Numbered from the stretch's first letter, positions 10,947 through 19,510 are shown. The stretch is 64,000 bases of DNA from Roseomonas gilardii (GCF_001941945.1 NZ_CP015586.1:1-64000), one strand, 5' to 3'. Translations and numbers: made by a program. Notes: generated from the sequence alone by a model not told the origin.

Positions 10947-12197
10947 ATGAGTGCAGAGTTTCACAACCTCGTGGATCCGGCATCCTCGCCGACTAAAGTG
11001 ATACCAGAGATGGCTCGGGCGCCGCGCCAGATGAAGCGGATCTTCGCGCTGGAGGATCTGGAGCCTGCTGCTCGGCGCCTGCTGCCAAGTCCTATCTTTG
11101 GCTATGTTGCGGGCGGGGCGGAAACAAACTCGTCGATGACTGACAACCGTCGGGTCTTCGATGAAATCCAGTTTCTGCCGCGCATGCTGGTCGGTGTGGC
11201 CAATCGAACACTCGACTGCGAGGTGATGGGCAAGCATTACGCCCTCCCCTTCGGCATCGCACCGATGGGAGTGAGCGCCCTTACTGGTTATCGTGGTGAC
11301 CTTTCCCTCGCTCGCTCCGCATCCCGTGCCGGGATCCCCATGATCATCAGCGCCGCGTCCCTGATCCCGTTGGAGGAGATCGCCGAAGCGGCCCCCGGTG
11401 TCTGGTACCAAGCCTATCTCTCAGGTGACAGGGAGGAAGCGGCGGCGATGGCCGAGCGCGTGTCCCATGCTGGCATCGATACCTTCGTGATCACTGCCGA
11501 CAGTGCGGTTGTGCCTAGCCGCGAGAATAATCTGAGGACTGGATACCGCACGCCGATTCGCCCGAACTTAGCGCTTCTCCGGGACGGGATCATGCATCCC
11601 CGTTGGTCGATAGGGACCTTTCTGCGCACTTTCCTCCGCCATGGGGTCCCACATTTTGAAAACGCGGCTCCAGGACGTGGAGCACCTCTGCTGTCTCGCC
11701 AAGCCGTACGTGACTTCTCAGGGCGTGAAGCGCTGGACTGGGATGTCGTAAGGTTCGTGCGATCGCGGTGGAAGGGCCGCCTCGTCATCAAGGGATTACT
11801 GCACGCCGGAGATGTCGCGCTCGCCAGGCAGGCCGGTGCCGATGCTGTTATCCTGTCTAACCACGGTGGACGCCAACTCGATGGGGCGCTTTCACCCATG
11901 CGTGCGCTGCCTGCCGCACTCGAGCAAGCCGGTGGCATGTGCGTCATGATCGACAGCGGCTTTCGCCGTGGGACAGACATCTTGAAGGCCATCGGCCTGG
12001 GAGCCAAGTTTGTCTTCATTGGCCGTCCGTTCAACTACGCCTCGGCCTTGGCTGGTGAGGCTGGTGTCGATTACGTTATAGGCCTGCTCCGCACACAACT
12101 TCGCGCTGATCTCGGTATGCTTGGCCTAAGGAGTACACGAGAGATGAGCCAGGAAGTTCTTTTCCTGGAGAAGTTTGCGCGAGTCAGAGTTCACTGA
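10947..12197 (+). CDS. FMN-dependent alpha-hydroxyacid oxidase/dehydrogenase (LldD/glycolate oxidase family)
   Basis: About 416 residues. The family fingerprint SNHGGRQLDG carries the catalytic His and the substrate-binding Arg, preceded by the FMN-contact Lys in LVIKGLLHAGD. The N-terminal part shows ALEDLEPAARRLLPSPIFGYVAGGAET and the FMN site APMGVSALTGYRGD. These enzymes oxidise L-2-hydroxyacids (lactate, glycolate, mandelate) to 2-oxoacids. ATG 10947 is preferred over TTG 10902 because AAGGAC lies upstream. It is the last gene of the set; with the D-dehydrogenase and carrier it suggests use of a racemic or mixed 2-hydroxyacid. Confidence 0.87.
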   Translation: MSAEFHNLVDPASSPTKVIPEMARAPRQMKRIFALEDLEPAARRLLPSPIFGYVAGGAETNSSMTDNRRVFDEIQFLPRMLVGVANRTLDCEVMGKHYALPFGIAPMGVSALTGYRGDLSLARSASRAGIPMIISAASLIPLEEIAEAAPGVWYQAYLSGDREEAAAMAERVSHAGIDTFVITADSAVVPSRENNLRTGYRTPIRPNLALLRDGIMHPRWSIGTFLRTFLRHGVPHFENAAPGRGAPLLSRQAVRDFSGREALDWDVVRFVRSRWKGRLVIKGLLHAGDVALARQAGADAVILSNHGGRQLDGALSPMRALPAALEQAGGMCVMIDSGFRRGTDILKAIGLGAKFVFIGRPFNYASALAGEAGVDYVIGLLRTQLRADLGMLGLRSTREMSQEVLFLEKFARVRVH

Positions 12198-12219
12198 ACT
12201 CCGCCCTACCGAGGTTTTC

Positions 12220-12463
12220 TCACTCGTGCTCGTGGACAAAGCTGATCCACAGGAAAGCTGAGGCGCTGGAGTCGAAGCCAAGATATGAGACGGCGGTCTT
12301 GTCGTAGCGGGTGGCGACGCGCCGCCAGTTCTTCGGCTTGTTGAACATGCGCTCGATCCGGTTGCGCAGCCTGTAGGCGCTTCTGTTGTGCAGGATGGGC
12401 TGACGCCGTCCGCGCTTGGCTTGGATGACGGCCCTGGTCCCGGTAAAGGCGATCTCACCGTCT
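12220..12463 (-). pseudogene. C-terminal remnant of an IS5-family (IS427-like) transposase
   Basis: Minus-strand translation gives an IS427-type C-terminus: the repeat-rich RGRRQPILHNRSAYRLRNRI, then ERMFNKPKNWRRVATRYDK and YLGFDSSASAFLW, ending before TGA at 12220. The N-terminal two thirds and any terminal repeats are missing. It abuts a creD fragment, so this is a scar of an older insertion and deletion. Confidence 0.75.
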
Positions 12464-12482
12464 AGGGCAGCTCGGCCCCGGC

Positions 12483-12694
12483 TGGTGCCGTGATCTCGTC
12501 CGGAAGTCCGCGTCGATCGGGGTGGAGTTTCTGGAGGCCGTACCGACCTACCGCATGGTCACCCGCGCCTCGAAGTACGCCGTGATGTTCCTGGCGCTGG
12601 GCTTCCTCACCTACGTGCTGTTCGAGCTCCTGGCCGGGTTGAGGATCCACCTGGTCCAGTACGGACTGCAAGGCCTGTCCATCGTGCTTTTCCC
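12483..12694 (+). pseudogene. Fragment of creD (inner-membrane protein CreD family)
   Basis: The plus-strand stretch IGVEFLEAVPTYRMVTRASK, then YAVMFLALGFLTYVLFELLA and GLRIHLVQYGLQGLSIVLF, matches the conserved middle of CreD-family membrane proteins, where a pair of hydrophobic helices flanks GLRIHPVQY. It is cut exactly at 12695 by the terminal repeat of IS3 copy 2, and its 5' part is missing beside the transposase remnant. No functional product is expected. Confidence 0.7.
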
Positions 12695-12733
12695 TGAACC
12701 GCCCCGGGTATGCCGGAGGCTGATTGGTTTGGG

Positions 12734-13636
12734 TTAGGCTGCCAGGGCGGGCTCCTCAAGCCTGGCGTAGTAGCGCGCCTCTGCTTCGGCCGGTGGCATG
12801 TTGCCGATCGGCTCGAGGAGGCGGCGGTGGTTGAACCAGTCGACCCACTCGAGGGTGGCATATTCGACGGCCTCGAGGGATCGCCACGGGCCACGGCGCC
12901 GGATGACCTCGGTCTTGAACAGGCCGATGACGGTCTCGGCGAGGGCGTTGTCGTAGCTGTCGCCGACGCTGCCGACCGAGGGCTCGATCCCGGCCTCGAG
13001 CAGGCGTTCCGTGTACCGAATGCTGAGGTACTGCCCACCCCTGTCGCTATGATGGGTCAGGCCGCCCTTCGCCGGGCGGCGGTCATGCAGGGCTTGTTCC
13101 AGGGCATCGAGGACAAAGCCCGCATGCGCCGTCCGCGAGACCCGCCAGCCGACGATGCGGCGGGCGAAGACGTCGATGACGAAGGCGGCATAGACGAAGC
13201 CCTGCCAGGTCGCGACGTAGGTGAAGTCCGACACCCACAGCATGTCCGGTCGCGGCGCCCGGAACTGGCGGTTCACCTTGTCCGCCGGGCAGGGCGTGGC
13301 CTTGTCGGCGATCGTGGTCCTGACCTCCTTGCCGCGGACGACGCCGCGCAGGCCCATGCTCCGCATCAGGCGTTCCACCGTGCAGCGGGCCACCGCGATG
13401 CCCTCCCGGCCGAGCTGCCGCCAGACCTTGCGGGCGCCGTAGACCCCGAAGTTGGCCGCATGCACCTGCCGGATCCCCTCCATGAGCACCAGGTCCTGCC
13501 GGGCGCGCGGCGAGGTCTTGGCCGGATCACCACGCCGGGCAACATGGGCGTGGTAGGTCGACGGCGCGATCGGCAGCACCCTGCAGATCGGCTCGACACC
13601 GTAGACCCCGCGGTGATCGTCGATGAAGGCGATCAT
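12734..13636 (-). CDS. IS3-family transposase OrfB (copy 2)
   Basis: Identical in protein sequence to the 300-residue OrfB at 6472-7374, with the complete integrase D, D, E positions. It overlaps its orfA by ATGA. The identity to copy 1 implies recent transposition or gene conversion. Confidence 0.92.
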   Translation of the reverse strand: MIAFIDDHRGVYGVEPICRVLPIAPSTYHAHVARRGDPAKTSPRARQDLVLMEGIRQVHAANFGVYGARKVWRQLGREGIAVARCTVERLMRSMGLRGVVRGKEVRTTIADKATPCPADKVNRQFRAPRPDMLWVSDFTYVATWQGFVYAAFVIDVFARRIVGWRVSRTAHAGFVLDALEQALHDRRPAKGGLTHHSDRGGQYLSIRYTERLLEAGIEPSVGSVGDSYDNALAETVIGLFKTEVIRRRGPWRSLEAVEYATLEWVDWFNHRRLLEPIGNMPPAEAEARYYARLEEPALAA

Positions 13637-13962
13637 GGCTTCGAGCGGCGGTCGAGCTCCGCCACCGCGAAATAGGCCGACGCCTTGCGCAGGATCTCAT
13701 TGGCCTGGCGCAGCTCGCGAACCTCGCGTTCCAGAGCCTTGATCCGCTCCCCCTCCGCACTCGTCGGCCCAGGCCGCAGGCCCCGGTCGCGCTCAGCCTG
13801 CCTTACCCAGCCGCGCAGAGTCTCCGTCGTGCAGCCGATCTTGGCCGCGATCGAGCCGATCGCCGCCCACTGCGAGGCGTGGTCGCCTCCGTGCTCCAGC
13901 ACCATCCGCACCGCCCGTTCCCGGACCTCAGGCGAATACCGGTTCGACGTCTTCTTCGTCAT
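13633..13962 (-). CDS. IS3-family transposase OrfA (copy 2)
   Basis: Identical in protein sequence to the 109-residue OrfA at 6146-6475: helix-turn-helix followed by a C-terminal coil. It overlaps orfB by ATGA, as in copy 1. Confidence 0.9.
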   Translation of the reverse strand: MTKKTSNRYSPEVRERAVRMVLEHGGDHASQWAAIGSIAAKIGCTTETLRGWVRQAERDRGLRPGPTSAEGERIKALEREVRELRQANEILRKASAYFAVAELDRRSKP

Positions 13963-14012
13963 GGCTCCATCCTCTCAAGAATAGGAGCCTCCAGGGAAAC
14001 CGGGGCGGTTCA

Positions 14013-14323
14013 GTCGTTCGCTTGAACCGCCGCTTCTGCCGGGCGCGGAGGCCGTTCTCCCGCATCAGGCGGGCCGTCCGGCGGCGCCCGACAACCAGGC
14101 CGCTGTCCTGCAGTTCCCGCGTCATCCGCGGGCTGCCGTAGGTGCCGTTGGACAGCGTAAACGCCGAACGGACATGGGCCAGCAGCACCACGTCCTCGTG
14201 CTGGCGGCGGCAGGCCGGGCGGCCCTTCCAGGCAAAATAGCCGCTCTGGCTGACGCCGAGGACACGGCAGAGGCGGTGCACGGGGAACTCCTCTTTCGCC
14301 GCATCGATGAGCGCGAACCTCAC
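14013..14323 (-). pseudogene. N-terminal fragment of a second IS3-family OrfB
   Basis: A GTG start overlaps the orfA stop in GTGA (14320-14323). The translation (RFALIDAAKEEFPVHRLCRV, LGVSQSGYFAWKGRP, NGTYGSPRMTREL, RLMRENGLRARQKRRF) is the normal N-terminal third of an IS3-subgroup OrfB. It ends abruptly at 14013, where IS3 copy 2 begins. A matching OrfB C-terminus lies on the other strand at 17663-17962. Confidence 0.8.
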
Positions 14324-14613
14324 CGACTTCCCTCCCGAGCGAAAAAAGCCGTGGCACGCTTGAGAATGTCCCGCTCCTGGCGAAGGATCTCGTTCTCCCG
14401 CCGCAGCCGCTTCAACTCGGCCGCAACCTCCTCCTGCCCCGAGCGGTCCGGCGCATCGATCTGCCGGTCCCGGCTCCGGCTGATCCACCGCACCAGCGTC
14501 GACAAACCAATCCCCAGATCCTCGGCGATCTCACGCTGGCTCCTCCCGCTCGTCCGGACCAGCCGGACTGCCTCGTCCTCAAATTCCTTCGTGAACCGTC
14601 TCTGCTGCGTCAT
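14320..14613 (-). CDS. IS3-family transposase OrfA of the truncated element
   Basis: A 97-residue protein with N-terminal helix-turn-helix (RRFTKEFEDEAVRLVRTSGR, GIGLSTLVRWI) and a C-terminal coil (ELKRLRRENEILRQERDILK), typical of IS3-subgroup OrfA. The gene is intact, but its partner orfB is truncated, so the element cannot move by itself. The 5' end of the element appears to lie near 14704 (TGGTCCCCGGAATTC on the minus strand). Confidence 0.82.
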   Translation of the reverse strand: MTQQRRFTKEFEDEAVRLVRTSGRSQREIAEDLGIGLSTLVRWISRSRDRQIDAPDRSGQEEVAAELKRLRRENEILRQERDILKRATAFFAREGSR

Positions 14614-14704
14614 GGAGTTCCTCTTGCTTCATCAGGAACCCTCCACTTTTTCGAAGCAAGTCCAGAACCGAGCTTATCCGCCTGTCTGAATTCCGGGGAC
14701 CACC

Positions 14705-14870
14705 TCATCGAGACCACCGCCGAAGGCGTTGAGACCCAGGAGCAACTCGACTGGCTCCGCGCTGAAGGCTGCGGACACATACAAGGCTACCTGCTCGGTC
14801 GCCCAATGCCTCCGCAGGATGTGCACCGCTTCTTGCATGGCTTCACCACCCTACAGCCTGTTCAGGAAGC
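14705..14870 (+). pseudogene. C-terminal EAL-domain fragment (c-di-GMP phosphodiesterase type)
   Basis: The translation ETTAEGVETQEQLDWLRAEG followed by GCGHIQGYLLGRPMPPQDV is the classic end of an EAL domain: the catalytic-loop Glu in AEGVET and the QGYLLGRP motif. It is cut on the left by the end of the truncated IS3 element and runs into IS66-side DNA on the right. The N-terminal half of a periplasmic-sensor signalling gene lies at 17991-18956 on the opposite strand. They may be two halves of one sensor-GGDEF-EAL gene split by IS insertion and inversion; that link is inferred. Confidence 0.75.
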
Positions 14871-14876
14871 TGAGGC

Positions 14877-14925
14877 GTACCCATCCGGCCAAGGCCGCGG
14901 GGTACCCATCCGGCCGAGGACGCGG
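14877..14925. repeat. Two tandem ~24-bp direct repeats
   Basis: gtacccatccggcc(a/g)agg(c/a)cgcgg occurs at 14877-14900 and 14902-14925 with two differences, just outside the first IS66-associated gene. It may belong to the IS66 end. Confidence 0.55.
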
Positions 14926-14953
14926 TTGCCAAGGGCTGTAATGCTGGCCCCGT

Positions 14954-15160
14954 TCAGCGCTTCTGGTCGAGGCTGAGCTCCTTGAGGCTTTCGATGCCAC
15001 GTTCGGTGAACCCGAGCGTGGCGCGGTCATCGGTGTCGTAGATCCAGAGGCGGCCGTCCTCGGGTTCGAGCTGGTCGGCGAGTTCCTCCAGCCATTCCTC
15101 GGTCTCGCCGAGCATCTCGGCGGCGCGGGTGATGGTGAACACGCAGCTCGGGGCGGCCAT
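14954..15160 (-). CDS. Small IS66-associated hypothetical protein
   Basis: A 68-residue acidic protein (FTITRAAEMLGETEEWLEEL, then EPEDGRLWIYDTDD and FTERGIESLKEL) starting 3 bp after the tnpC stop codon. Small proteins of this type follow tnpC in many alphaproteobacterial IS66 elements; their role in transposition is unknown. The AAEMLGE segment resembles a short DNA-binding helix, which is inference. Confidence 0.7.
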   Translation of the reverse strand: MAAPSCVFTITRAAEMLGETEEWLEELADQLEPEDGRLWIYDTDDRATLGFTERGIESLKELSLDQKR

Positions 15161-15163
15161 TGG

Positions 15164-16762
15164 TCAGGCGGCCTGGGCAACTGCGGTGGCCTCACGGGCC
15201 GCGCGCCAGTTCCAGGGCAGCAACTCGTGCAGGCGGGAGGCGGGATGGCCGGCGATGCGGGCGAGGACGTCTGCCAGCCAGGCACGCGGATCGACGTCGT
15301 TCAGCTTGGCGGTGTAGATCAGCGAGACCATGGCCGCGGCTCGGTCGCCCCCGCGATCGCTGCCGGCGAACAACCACGCCTTTCTGCCGAGAGCTATACC
15401 TCTCAGCGCGCGTTCGGCAGCATTGTTCGTCAGGCAGATCCGGCCGTCGCTGAGGAACCGGGCGAAGGTCTCCCAGCGGGTCAGCATGTAGTCCATGGCC
15501 TTGGCGACCGGGTTGTGGCGGGACAGCTTGCCGCGGCTTTCGCGCATCCAGGTTTCGAGCTCGGCGACGAGCGGCGCGATGTGCTGCTGGCGGACGGCCA
15601 GCCGCGCCGCGGCAGGCAGCCCGTTGATGGCGCGCTCGGCGTCGAAGATGGCGTCGATCCGCCGCACCGCCTCGATGGCGAGTGGCGCGCGCGACAACTC
15701 GGCCAGCTCGAACAGCTTGCGCCGGCCATGCGCCCAACACGCTGCTTCGGTGATTGGCCCGGGTTGTCGATCGGCCTCGTAGAGCGCGTTGTAGCCGGCA
15801 TAGGCATCGGCCTGCAGGAGGCCGGCGTAGCCGGCCAGATGCCGGTTCGGGTGCTCGGCCGTGCGGTCGCGCGAGTAGCGGAACATCGCCGCCGGGGGCG
15901 CCGGTCCGCCGAAGGGTCGGTCGCCGCGGACATAGGTCCAGACCCGCCCCGTGATGGTCCTGCCGCGGGCCAGCACGGGGACGGTGGTGTCGTCGCCGTG
16001 CAGCCGCTCGGCGGCCAGCACATGGGCCTCGATCAGGGCCATCAACGGGGCGAGGTTGGCGGTGCAGGTGCCGACCCAGTCGGCGAGGGTGGAGACGCCG
16101 AGCTCGATGCCCTGCCGGGCGTAGCTGTCGCTCTGGCGGTTCAGCGGCAGGTGCTGGCCGAATTTGGCTTCCAGGATCATCGCCAGCAGGTTGGGGCCGG
16201 CCCGGCCGCGGGCGATGGGATGGAAGGGTGCCGGCGGCTGGGTAATGGTCTCGCAGGCGCGGCACGAGAAGCGCTCGCGGACGGTCTGGATCACCTTCCA
16301 GCGGATTGGCTCGACCTCGAGCGTTTCCGTGATGTCCTCGCCCAGCTTCGACAGCCTGCCGCCGCAGCAGGGGCAGGCGGTCGGACCGGGGAGCACGACC
16401 CGCTCGCGCGGCAGATGGGCCGGCAGGGGCGCGCGTACCGGCTGGTCGCGGGGTGGGCTGTCGGGGCGACGAGGACGGCCCTCCTTGTCAGCGGCCTTCT
16501 CCGCCTTGGCGGCGTCCTCGCTGGCGGTGGTCACCAGCTCACCGAGCTCGATCTCCAACTGATCGATCAGCTTGCGGCCGCGCTCGGAGGAGGCGCCGTA
16601 CTTGTCATGCTTGAGCCGGGCGATCAGCAACTTGAGGTGCGCGACCATCGCCTCGGCGCCGGAGGCGCGTGCCTCGGCCTCGCGCCGCGCCAGACGCTCG
16701 GCCGCGAGTTCCACTTGCAGCGTGGCGACAGCATCGGGCAGGCTGTTCGGCGTGGACGTCAC
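15164..16762 (-). CDS. IS66-family transposase TnpC
   Basis: A 532-residue transposase. Order: an N-terminal coiled coil with LKLLIARLKHDKYGASSERG (LZ_Tnp_IS66), a zinc-finger region CPCCGGRLSKLGEDITETLE and SCRAC, then the DDE domain (LHGDDTTVPVLARGR for the first Asp, LQADAYAGYNALY for the second, LTNNAAERALRGIALGRK for the Glu). The C-terminal IS66 tail HPASRLHELLPWNW is present. The start is GTG 16762. It appears intact. Confidence 0.92.
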   Translation of the reverse strand: MTSTPNSLPDAVATLQVELAAERLARREAEARASGAEAMVAHLKLLIARLKHDKYGASSERGRKLIDQLEIELGELVTTASEDAAKAEKAADKEGRPRRPDSPPRDQPVRAPLPAHLPRERVVLPGPTACPCCGGRLSKLGEDITETLEVEPIRWKVIQTVRERFSCRACETITQPPAPFHPIARGRAGPNLLAMILEAKFGQHLPLNRQSDSYARQGIELGVSTLADWVGTCTANLAPLMALIEAHVLAAERLHGDDTTVPVLARGRTITGRVWTYVRGDRPFGGPAPPAAMFRYSRDRTAEHPNRHLAGYAGLLQADAYAGYNALYEADRQPGPITEAACWAHGRRKLFELAELSRAPLAIEAVRRIDAIFDAERAINGLPAAARLAVRQQHIAPLVAELETWMRESRGKLSRHNPVAKAMDYMLTRWETFARFLSDGRICLTNNAAERALRGIALGRKAWLFAGSDRGGDRAAAMVSLIYTAKLNDVDPRAWLADVLARIAGHPASRLHELLPWNWRAAREATAVAQAA

Positions 16763-16821
16763 GCCGTGATGGGATCACACCTGCTGCACGCCGGATAGGG
16801 TCAACATGCAAGACGCGCGCA

Positions 16822-17169
16822 CTATCCCGCCAACTCGGGCCGGTAGGTGCGTTGGGGATTTCTCCAATCGATCCCGTCGAGCATGTAGGCCAGCTGCGCG
16901 CCGGCAATCTGCAGGCAGCCATCCGCCGGTGGTGGCCAGATGAAGCGGCCGCGCTCCAACTTCTTCATGTAGAGCGACATGCCGATCCCGTCGTGCCAGA
17001 TGATCTTGACCAGGTCCGACTTGCGGCCACGAAAGACGTACAAATCGCCCGCGTGCGGATCACGCCCGAGCCCCTGCTGCACCTGCAGCGCCAGTGAGTG
17101 CATGCCACGACGCATGTCCGTGTGACCCACCGCCAGCCAGACCCGCACGCCGGAGGGGACGGGGATCAC
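16822..17169 (-). CDS. IS66-family protein TnpB
   Basis: A 115-residue IS66 Orf2 protein: VRVWLAVGHTDMRRGMHSLA, then HAGDLYVFRGRKSDLVKIIW and the KLERGRFIWP motif near the C-terminus. It is required with TnpA and TnpC for IS66 transposition, by an unclear mechanism. Its start overlaps the tnpA stop by ATGA (17166-17169). Confidence 0.92.
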   Translation of the reverse strand: MIPVPSGVRVWLAVGHTDMRRGMHSLALQVQQGLGRDPHAGDLYVFRGRKSDLVKIIWHDGIGMSLYMKKLERGRFIWPPPADGCLQIAGAQLAYMLDGIDWRNPQRTYRPELAG

Positions 17170-17579
17170 GCGCGCACCGCCGCCATCACCCGCCGCAGGG
17201 CCGCGGCGCCGATCGCCTCGTCCACCCGGATGACCGTGCCGTCCGGCAGCGCGATCTCGATCCGCGCCGCCGCCTTGTCGGACGCCAGCTTCGCCGGACC
17301 CGAGGTAGTCGCAGGCTCGGCAGGGACAGAAGCCGCCGCGGGCGGATCCGGCGTCACCTGCACGGGCAGGAACACCGGCGTCGGCTCGGCGGCCAGGACA
17401 CCCTCACGGACCTGCCTGCGCCAGGACCACAGGACGCTCCGGCCGATCTCGTGCCGTCGCGCGATCTCCACGAAGCAGGCCCCCGGCCGCTCGGCCTCCG
17501 CCACGATCCGCAGCTTGTCCTCCAGCCGCCAGCGGCGTCGCCGCTCGACACCCGTGATGATTTCCATGCCGCCAACCAT
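17166..17579 (-). CDS. IS66-family protein TnpA
   Basis: A 137-residue IS66 Orf1 protein with an HTH_8-like N-terminus (RRRRWRLEDKLRIVAEAERP, then FVEIARRHEIGRSVLWSWRR). The C-terminus IEIALPDGTVIRVDEAIGAA leads into LRRVMAAVRA. It is the first gene of the tnpABC operon and is translationally coupled to tnpB. Confidence 0.9.
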   Translation of the reverse strand: MVGGMEIITGVERRRRWRLEDKLRIVAEAERPGACFVEIARRHEIGRSVLWSWRRQVREGVLAAEPTPVFLPVQVTPDPPAAASVPAEPATTSGPAKLASDKAAARIEIALPDGTVIRVDEAIGAAALRRVMAAVRA

Positions 17580-17587
17580 CCCCGTCC

Positions 17588-17615
17588 TTAGCGACGCTCT
17601 TACGAACGTCGCTAA
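17588..17615. repeat. Inverted repeat upstream of IS66 tnpA
   Basis: Perfect 9-bp arms TTAGCGACG (17588-17596) and CGTCGCTAA (17607-17615) with a 10-nt loop. It may be the IS66 promoter/end region. Confidence 0.5.
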
Positions 17616-17662
17616 GAACTGAAGGCAGATCCAGCCAGGAACCGGAAGGCGGCCCTCGGCGG

Positions 17663-17962
17663 ATGGATACCGTGCAATATGCCGCCCATGGCTATCGCCG
17701 CCGGCTCGCCGAGCACGGCATGCTCTGCTCGATGAGCCGCAAGGGGAACTGCTGGGACAACGCGCCGATGGAGAGCTTCTATGCCACCCTGAAGGGCGAA
17801 CTCGTCGAGCAGCGCGACTACCTCACTCGCGACGAGGCCAGGGCCGACGTGTTCCAGTATCTGGAGGGCTTCTACAATCGACGCCGCCTGCATTCGGCGC
17901 TCGGCTATCTCACCCCCGAGCAGAAGGCAGCGACATTCCAAACAGCGGCATCAGCCGCGTAA
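17663..17962 (+). pseudogene. C-terminal fragment of an IS3-family OrfB
   Basis: The translation VQYAAHGYRRRLAEHGMLCS continues with SRKGNCWDNAPMESFYATLK (including the catalytic Glu) and GFYNRRRLHSALGYLTPEQK, the standard end of an IS3-subgroup OrfB. The N-terminal two thirds are absent. The IS 3' end is probably at 17990 (complement TGGCCTTGCCCCAC). Strand and content complement the orfA/orfB fragment at 14013-14613, apart from about 100 missing residues. Confidence 0.8.
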
Positions 17963-17990
17963 CAGTGTCCGTGAAAGTGGGGCAAGGCCA

Positions 17991-18956
17991 GTAGAGGCCA
18001 AGCAGTCCGGCCAGTGAACTCGCAGCCAGGAGGCGCCAAATGGCTTCACTGCGCCAGGCCGTCAGGGCCTCGTGCTTCGCCACAGCCACGGTCAGAACGA
18101 GCGGGTAACGCTCGCCGCGATGGAAGGCAGCGATCCGTGTCACGCCATCGAAGGGCGAGACGAGCTGATATGCGCCCAGCGGCGCCCGCGGCAGCTGTTC
18201 ACGGAACAGTCCGTCGTTGCCAAGATCGCGGCCGATCAGCGATGGATCGAAAGGCTGTCGGGCCAGAAGTGCACCATCGGCTCGGAACAGTGCGATGGCG
18301 CCCTGCTGACCGATATCGAATGCAGCATAGGAGCGGGCCAAGACCTCGGCATCGATCGTAGCCAGTACTACACCTGCGAAGCTGCCATCGGCATGCTGGA
18401 AGCGGCGGGACACCGGGATGATCCAGTTCCCTTCCGACCGGCTGCGGACGGGTGCGCCGAGATAGGCGCCGCGCTCACCCGATGCGCGATGATGCTGGAA
18501 ATACTCGCGGTCGGCATTGTTGAAGCCGGTCGGCAGCGAGGGTAGGGAGCTGGCCAACCATTCCCCCTCCTCGCCATAGACAAAGAAGTTGGTTCTATCG
18601 GGCAGTTCAGCGGCGTGCTTGGCGAGCAACCGGTCTAGCCGCGAGCGCACCGGAGAGTTCACCCCCTCGGTTTCCAGCCGTTCCACGAGGTCGACCAGCA
18701 CCGTATCCGCGAGGTTGATCGTAGCGCTGGTTTGCCGTGCCAGGGACTGGGCAAGGTTTGTGGCGTTTGTCTCGATCTGCTGCAGCCGTGCCGAGCGATC
18801 TGCCCAGGCGTTCCAACCTTCCAGGCCGATCAGCGCCAAGCAAGCCAGGACCGCGAAGACAGCAGCGCCAAGGCTGAGAGACAGCGCGCTGCGGGTCCGG
18901 TCAAGCCTACTGGTAGCAAAGCGCCTTTCGATCAAAAATAATGAGCCTTTCCCCAT
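17991..18956 (-). pseudogene. N-terminal half of a periplasmic-sensor signalling protein (PDC/dCache type), truncated by IS3
   Basis: Residues 1-45 hold a membrane anchor (SLSLGAAVFAVLACLALIGL). A periplasmic ligand-sensing region of about 240 residues follows, with the PDC-like FNNADREYFQHHRASGERGA and DGSFAGVVLATIDAEVLARS. A second membrane segment starts at RLLAASSLAGLLGLYW and is cut at 17991 by the IS end; the remaining codons come from IS DNA. Such sensors normally precede GGDEF/EAL or kinase domains, all missing here. The start, MGKGSLFLIERR, is at 18956. No full-length product can be made. Confidence 0.75.
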
Positions 18957-19101
18957 GGCCGCTGTCCCGGTGATTAAAAAAACGGAAATAAACTACCTCA
19001 GGTTGCATTGTATAGGCTATTTCTATGCAAATGGCTTGCACTTAGCGCAAAGCGGTAGGGCAAGACTGACGATATCAAGGTAAGGATCGAAGGAAATGCA
19101 G

Positions 19102-19119
19102 GACAGTCAATGTACTGTC
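19102..19119. promoter_or_regulatory. Palindrome upstream of a small gene
   Basis: GACAGT-N6-ACTGTC (19102-19107 and 19114-19119) lies about 30 bp before the ATG at 19151 and could be an operator. The rest of 18957-19150 is relatively AT-rich and shows no gene. Confidence 0.35.
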
Positions 19120-19150
19120 ACTTTTGCCGCGCATGATGGAGGAGGGCGGG

Positions 19151-19420
19151 ATGGCAGGTGATACAGCGAAGGAACTGACTGAGTTCGTCGGTATGCTCGA
19201 GAACTGGTCTCTGGAGGTGCGGTTCGATCCGGGCGATCCAGCGAGCGTCGAGGCTGCCATTGGAGCCATGGAGGCCGCGATCGATACCAGGGCAGCCCGT
19301 TACAGCATGAACCCCGCAGTGCAGCAGGCCGCCAAGCGTATGAAAGGCGCATACAGACAAGTCATTCGCGAGCAGAAAAACGATACATCACCGGATGAGG
19401 ATTCGGACGAGGAGACGTAA
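19151..19420 (+). CDS. Small hypothetical protein
   Basis: A protein of 89 residues that is not recognised. ATG 19151 is chosen because a strong ribosome site (GAGGAGGG) lies directly upstream; ATG 19133 or 19136 would extend it by a few residues. It is predicted helical (AKELTEFVGMLENWSLEVRF, AIGAMEAAIDTRAARYSMNP) with an acidic tail (DTSPDEDSDEET), and has no signal peptide or membrane segment. It stands alone between the broken sensor gene and the histidine kinase. Confidence 0.55.
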   Translation: MAGDTAKELTEFVGMLENWSLEVRFDPGDPASVEAAIGAMEAAIDTRAARYSMNPAVQQAAKRMKGAYRQVIREQKNDTSPDEDSDEET

Positions 19421-19510
19421 CAGTAGCCCCTCATGAACCGACGCCGCGATGTATGGCAACAATCGACGGCTGCTTCCCGCAGCGCTGGGATTGCCCCATA
19501 ACCTGTTACC

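Larger units (their letters stand above)
12695..14012 (-). mobile_element. IS3-family insertion sequence, copy 2 (inverted)
   Basis: Same 1,318-bp element as at 6096-7413 but in the opposite orientation. The ends TGAACCGCCCCGG at 12695 and its complement ending at 14012 are intact. It truncates the creD fragment on the left and the orfB of another IS3-family element on the right. Flanks (ccc and gtc) show no target duplication, suggesting an adjacent deletion or rearrangement after insertion. Confidence 0.9.
14940..17620 (-). mobile_element. IS66-family insertion sequence (ends approximate)
   Basis: It contains the canonical tnpA-tnpB-tnpC set on the minus strand plus a small accessory gene frequent in alphaproteobacterial IS66 elements. 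Exact terminal repeats could not be fixed. It separates the EAL fragment from the IS3 orfB 3' fragment. Confidence 0.8.

Noticed and set aside
6096-14012. True composite transposon with target duplications
   Set aside because: Outer flanks (cag and gtc) do not match, and no direct repeats were found at either copy; only the flanking arrangement is claimed.
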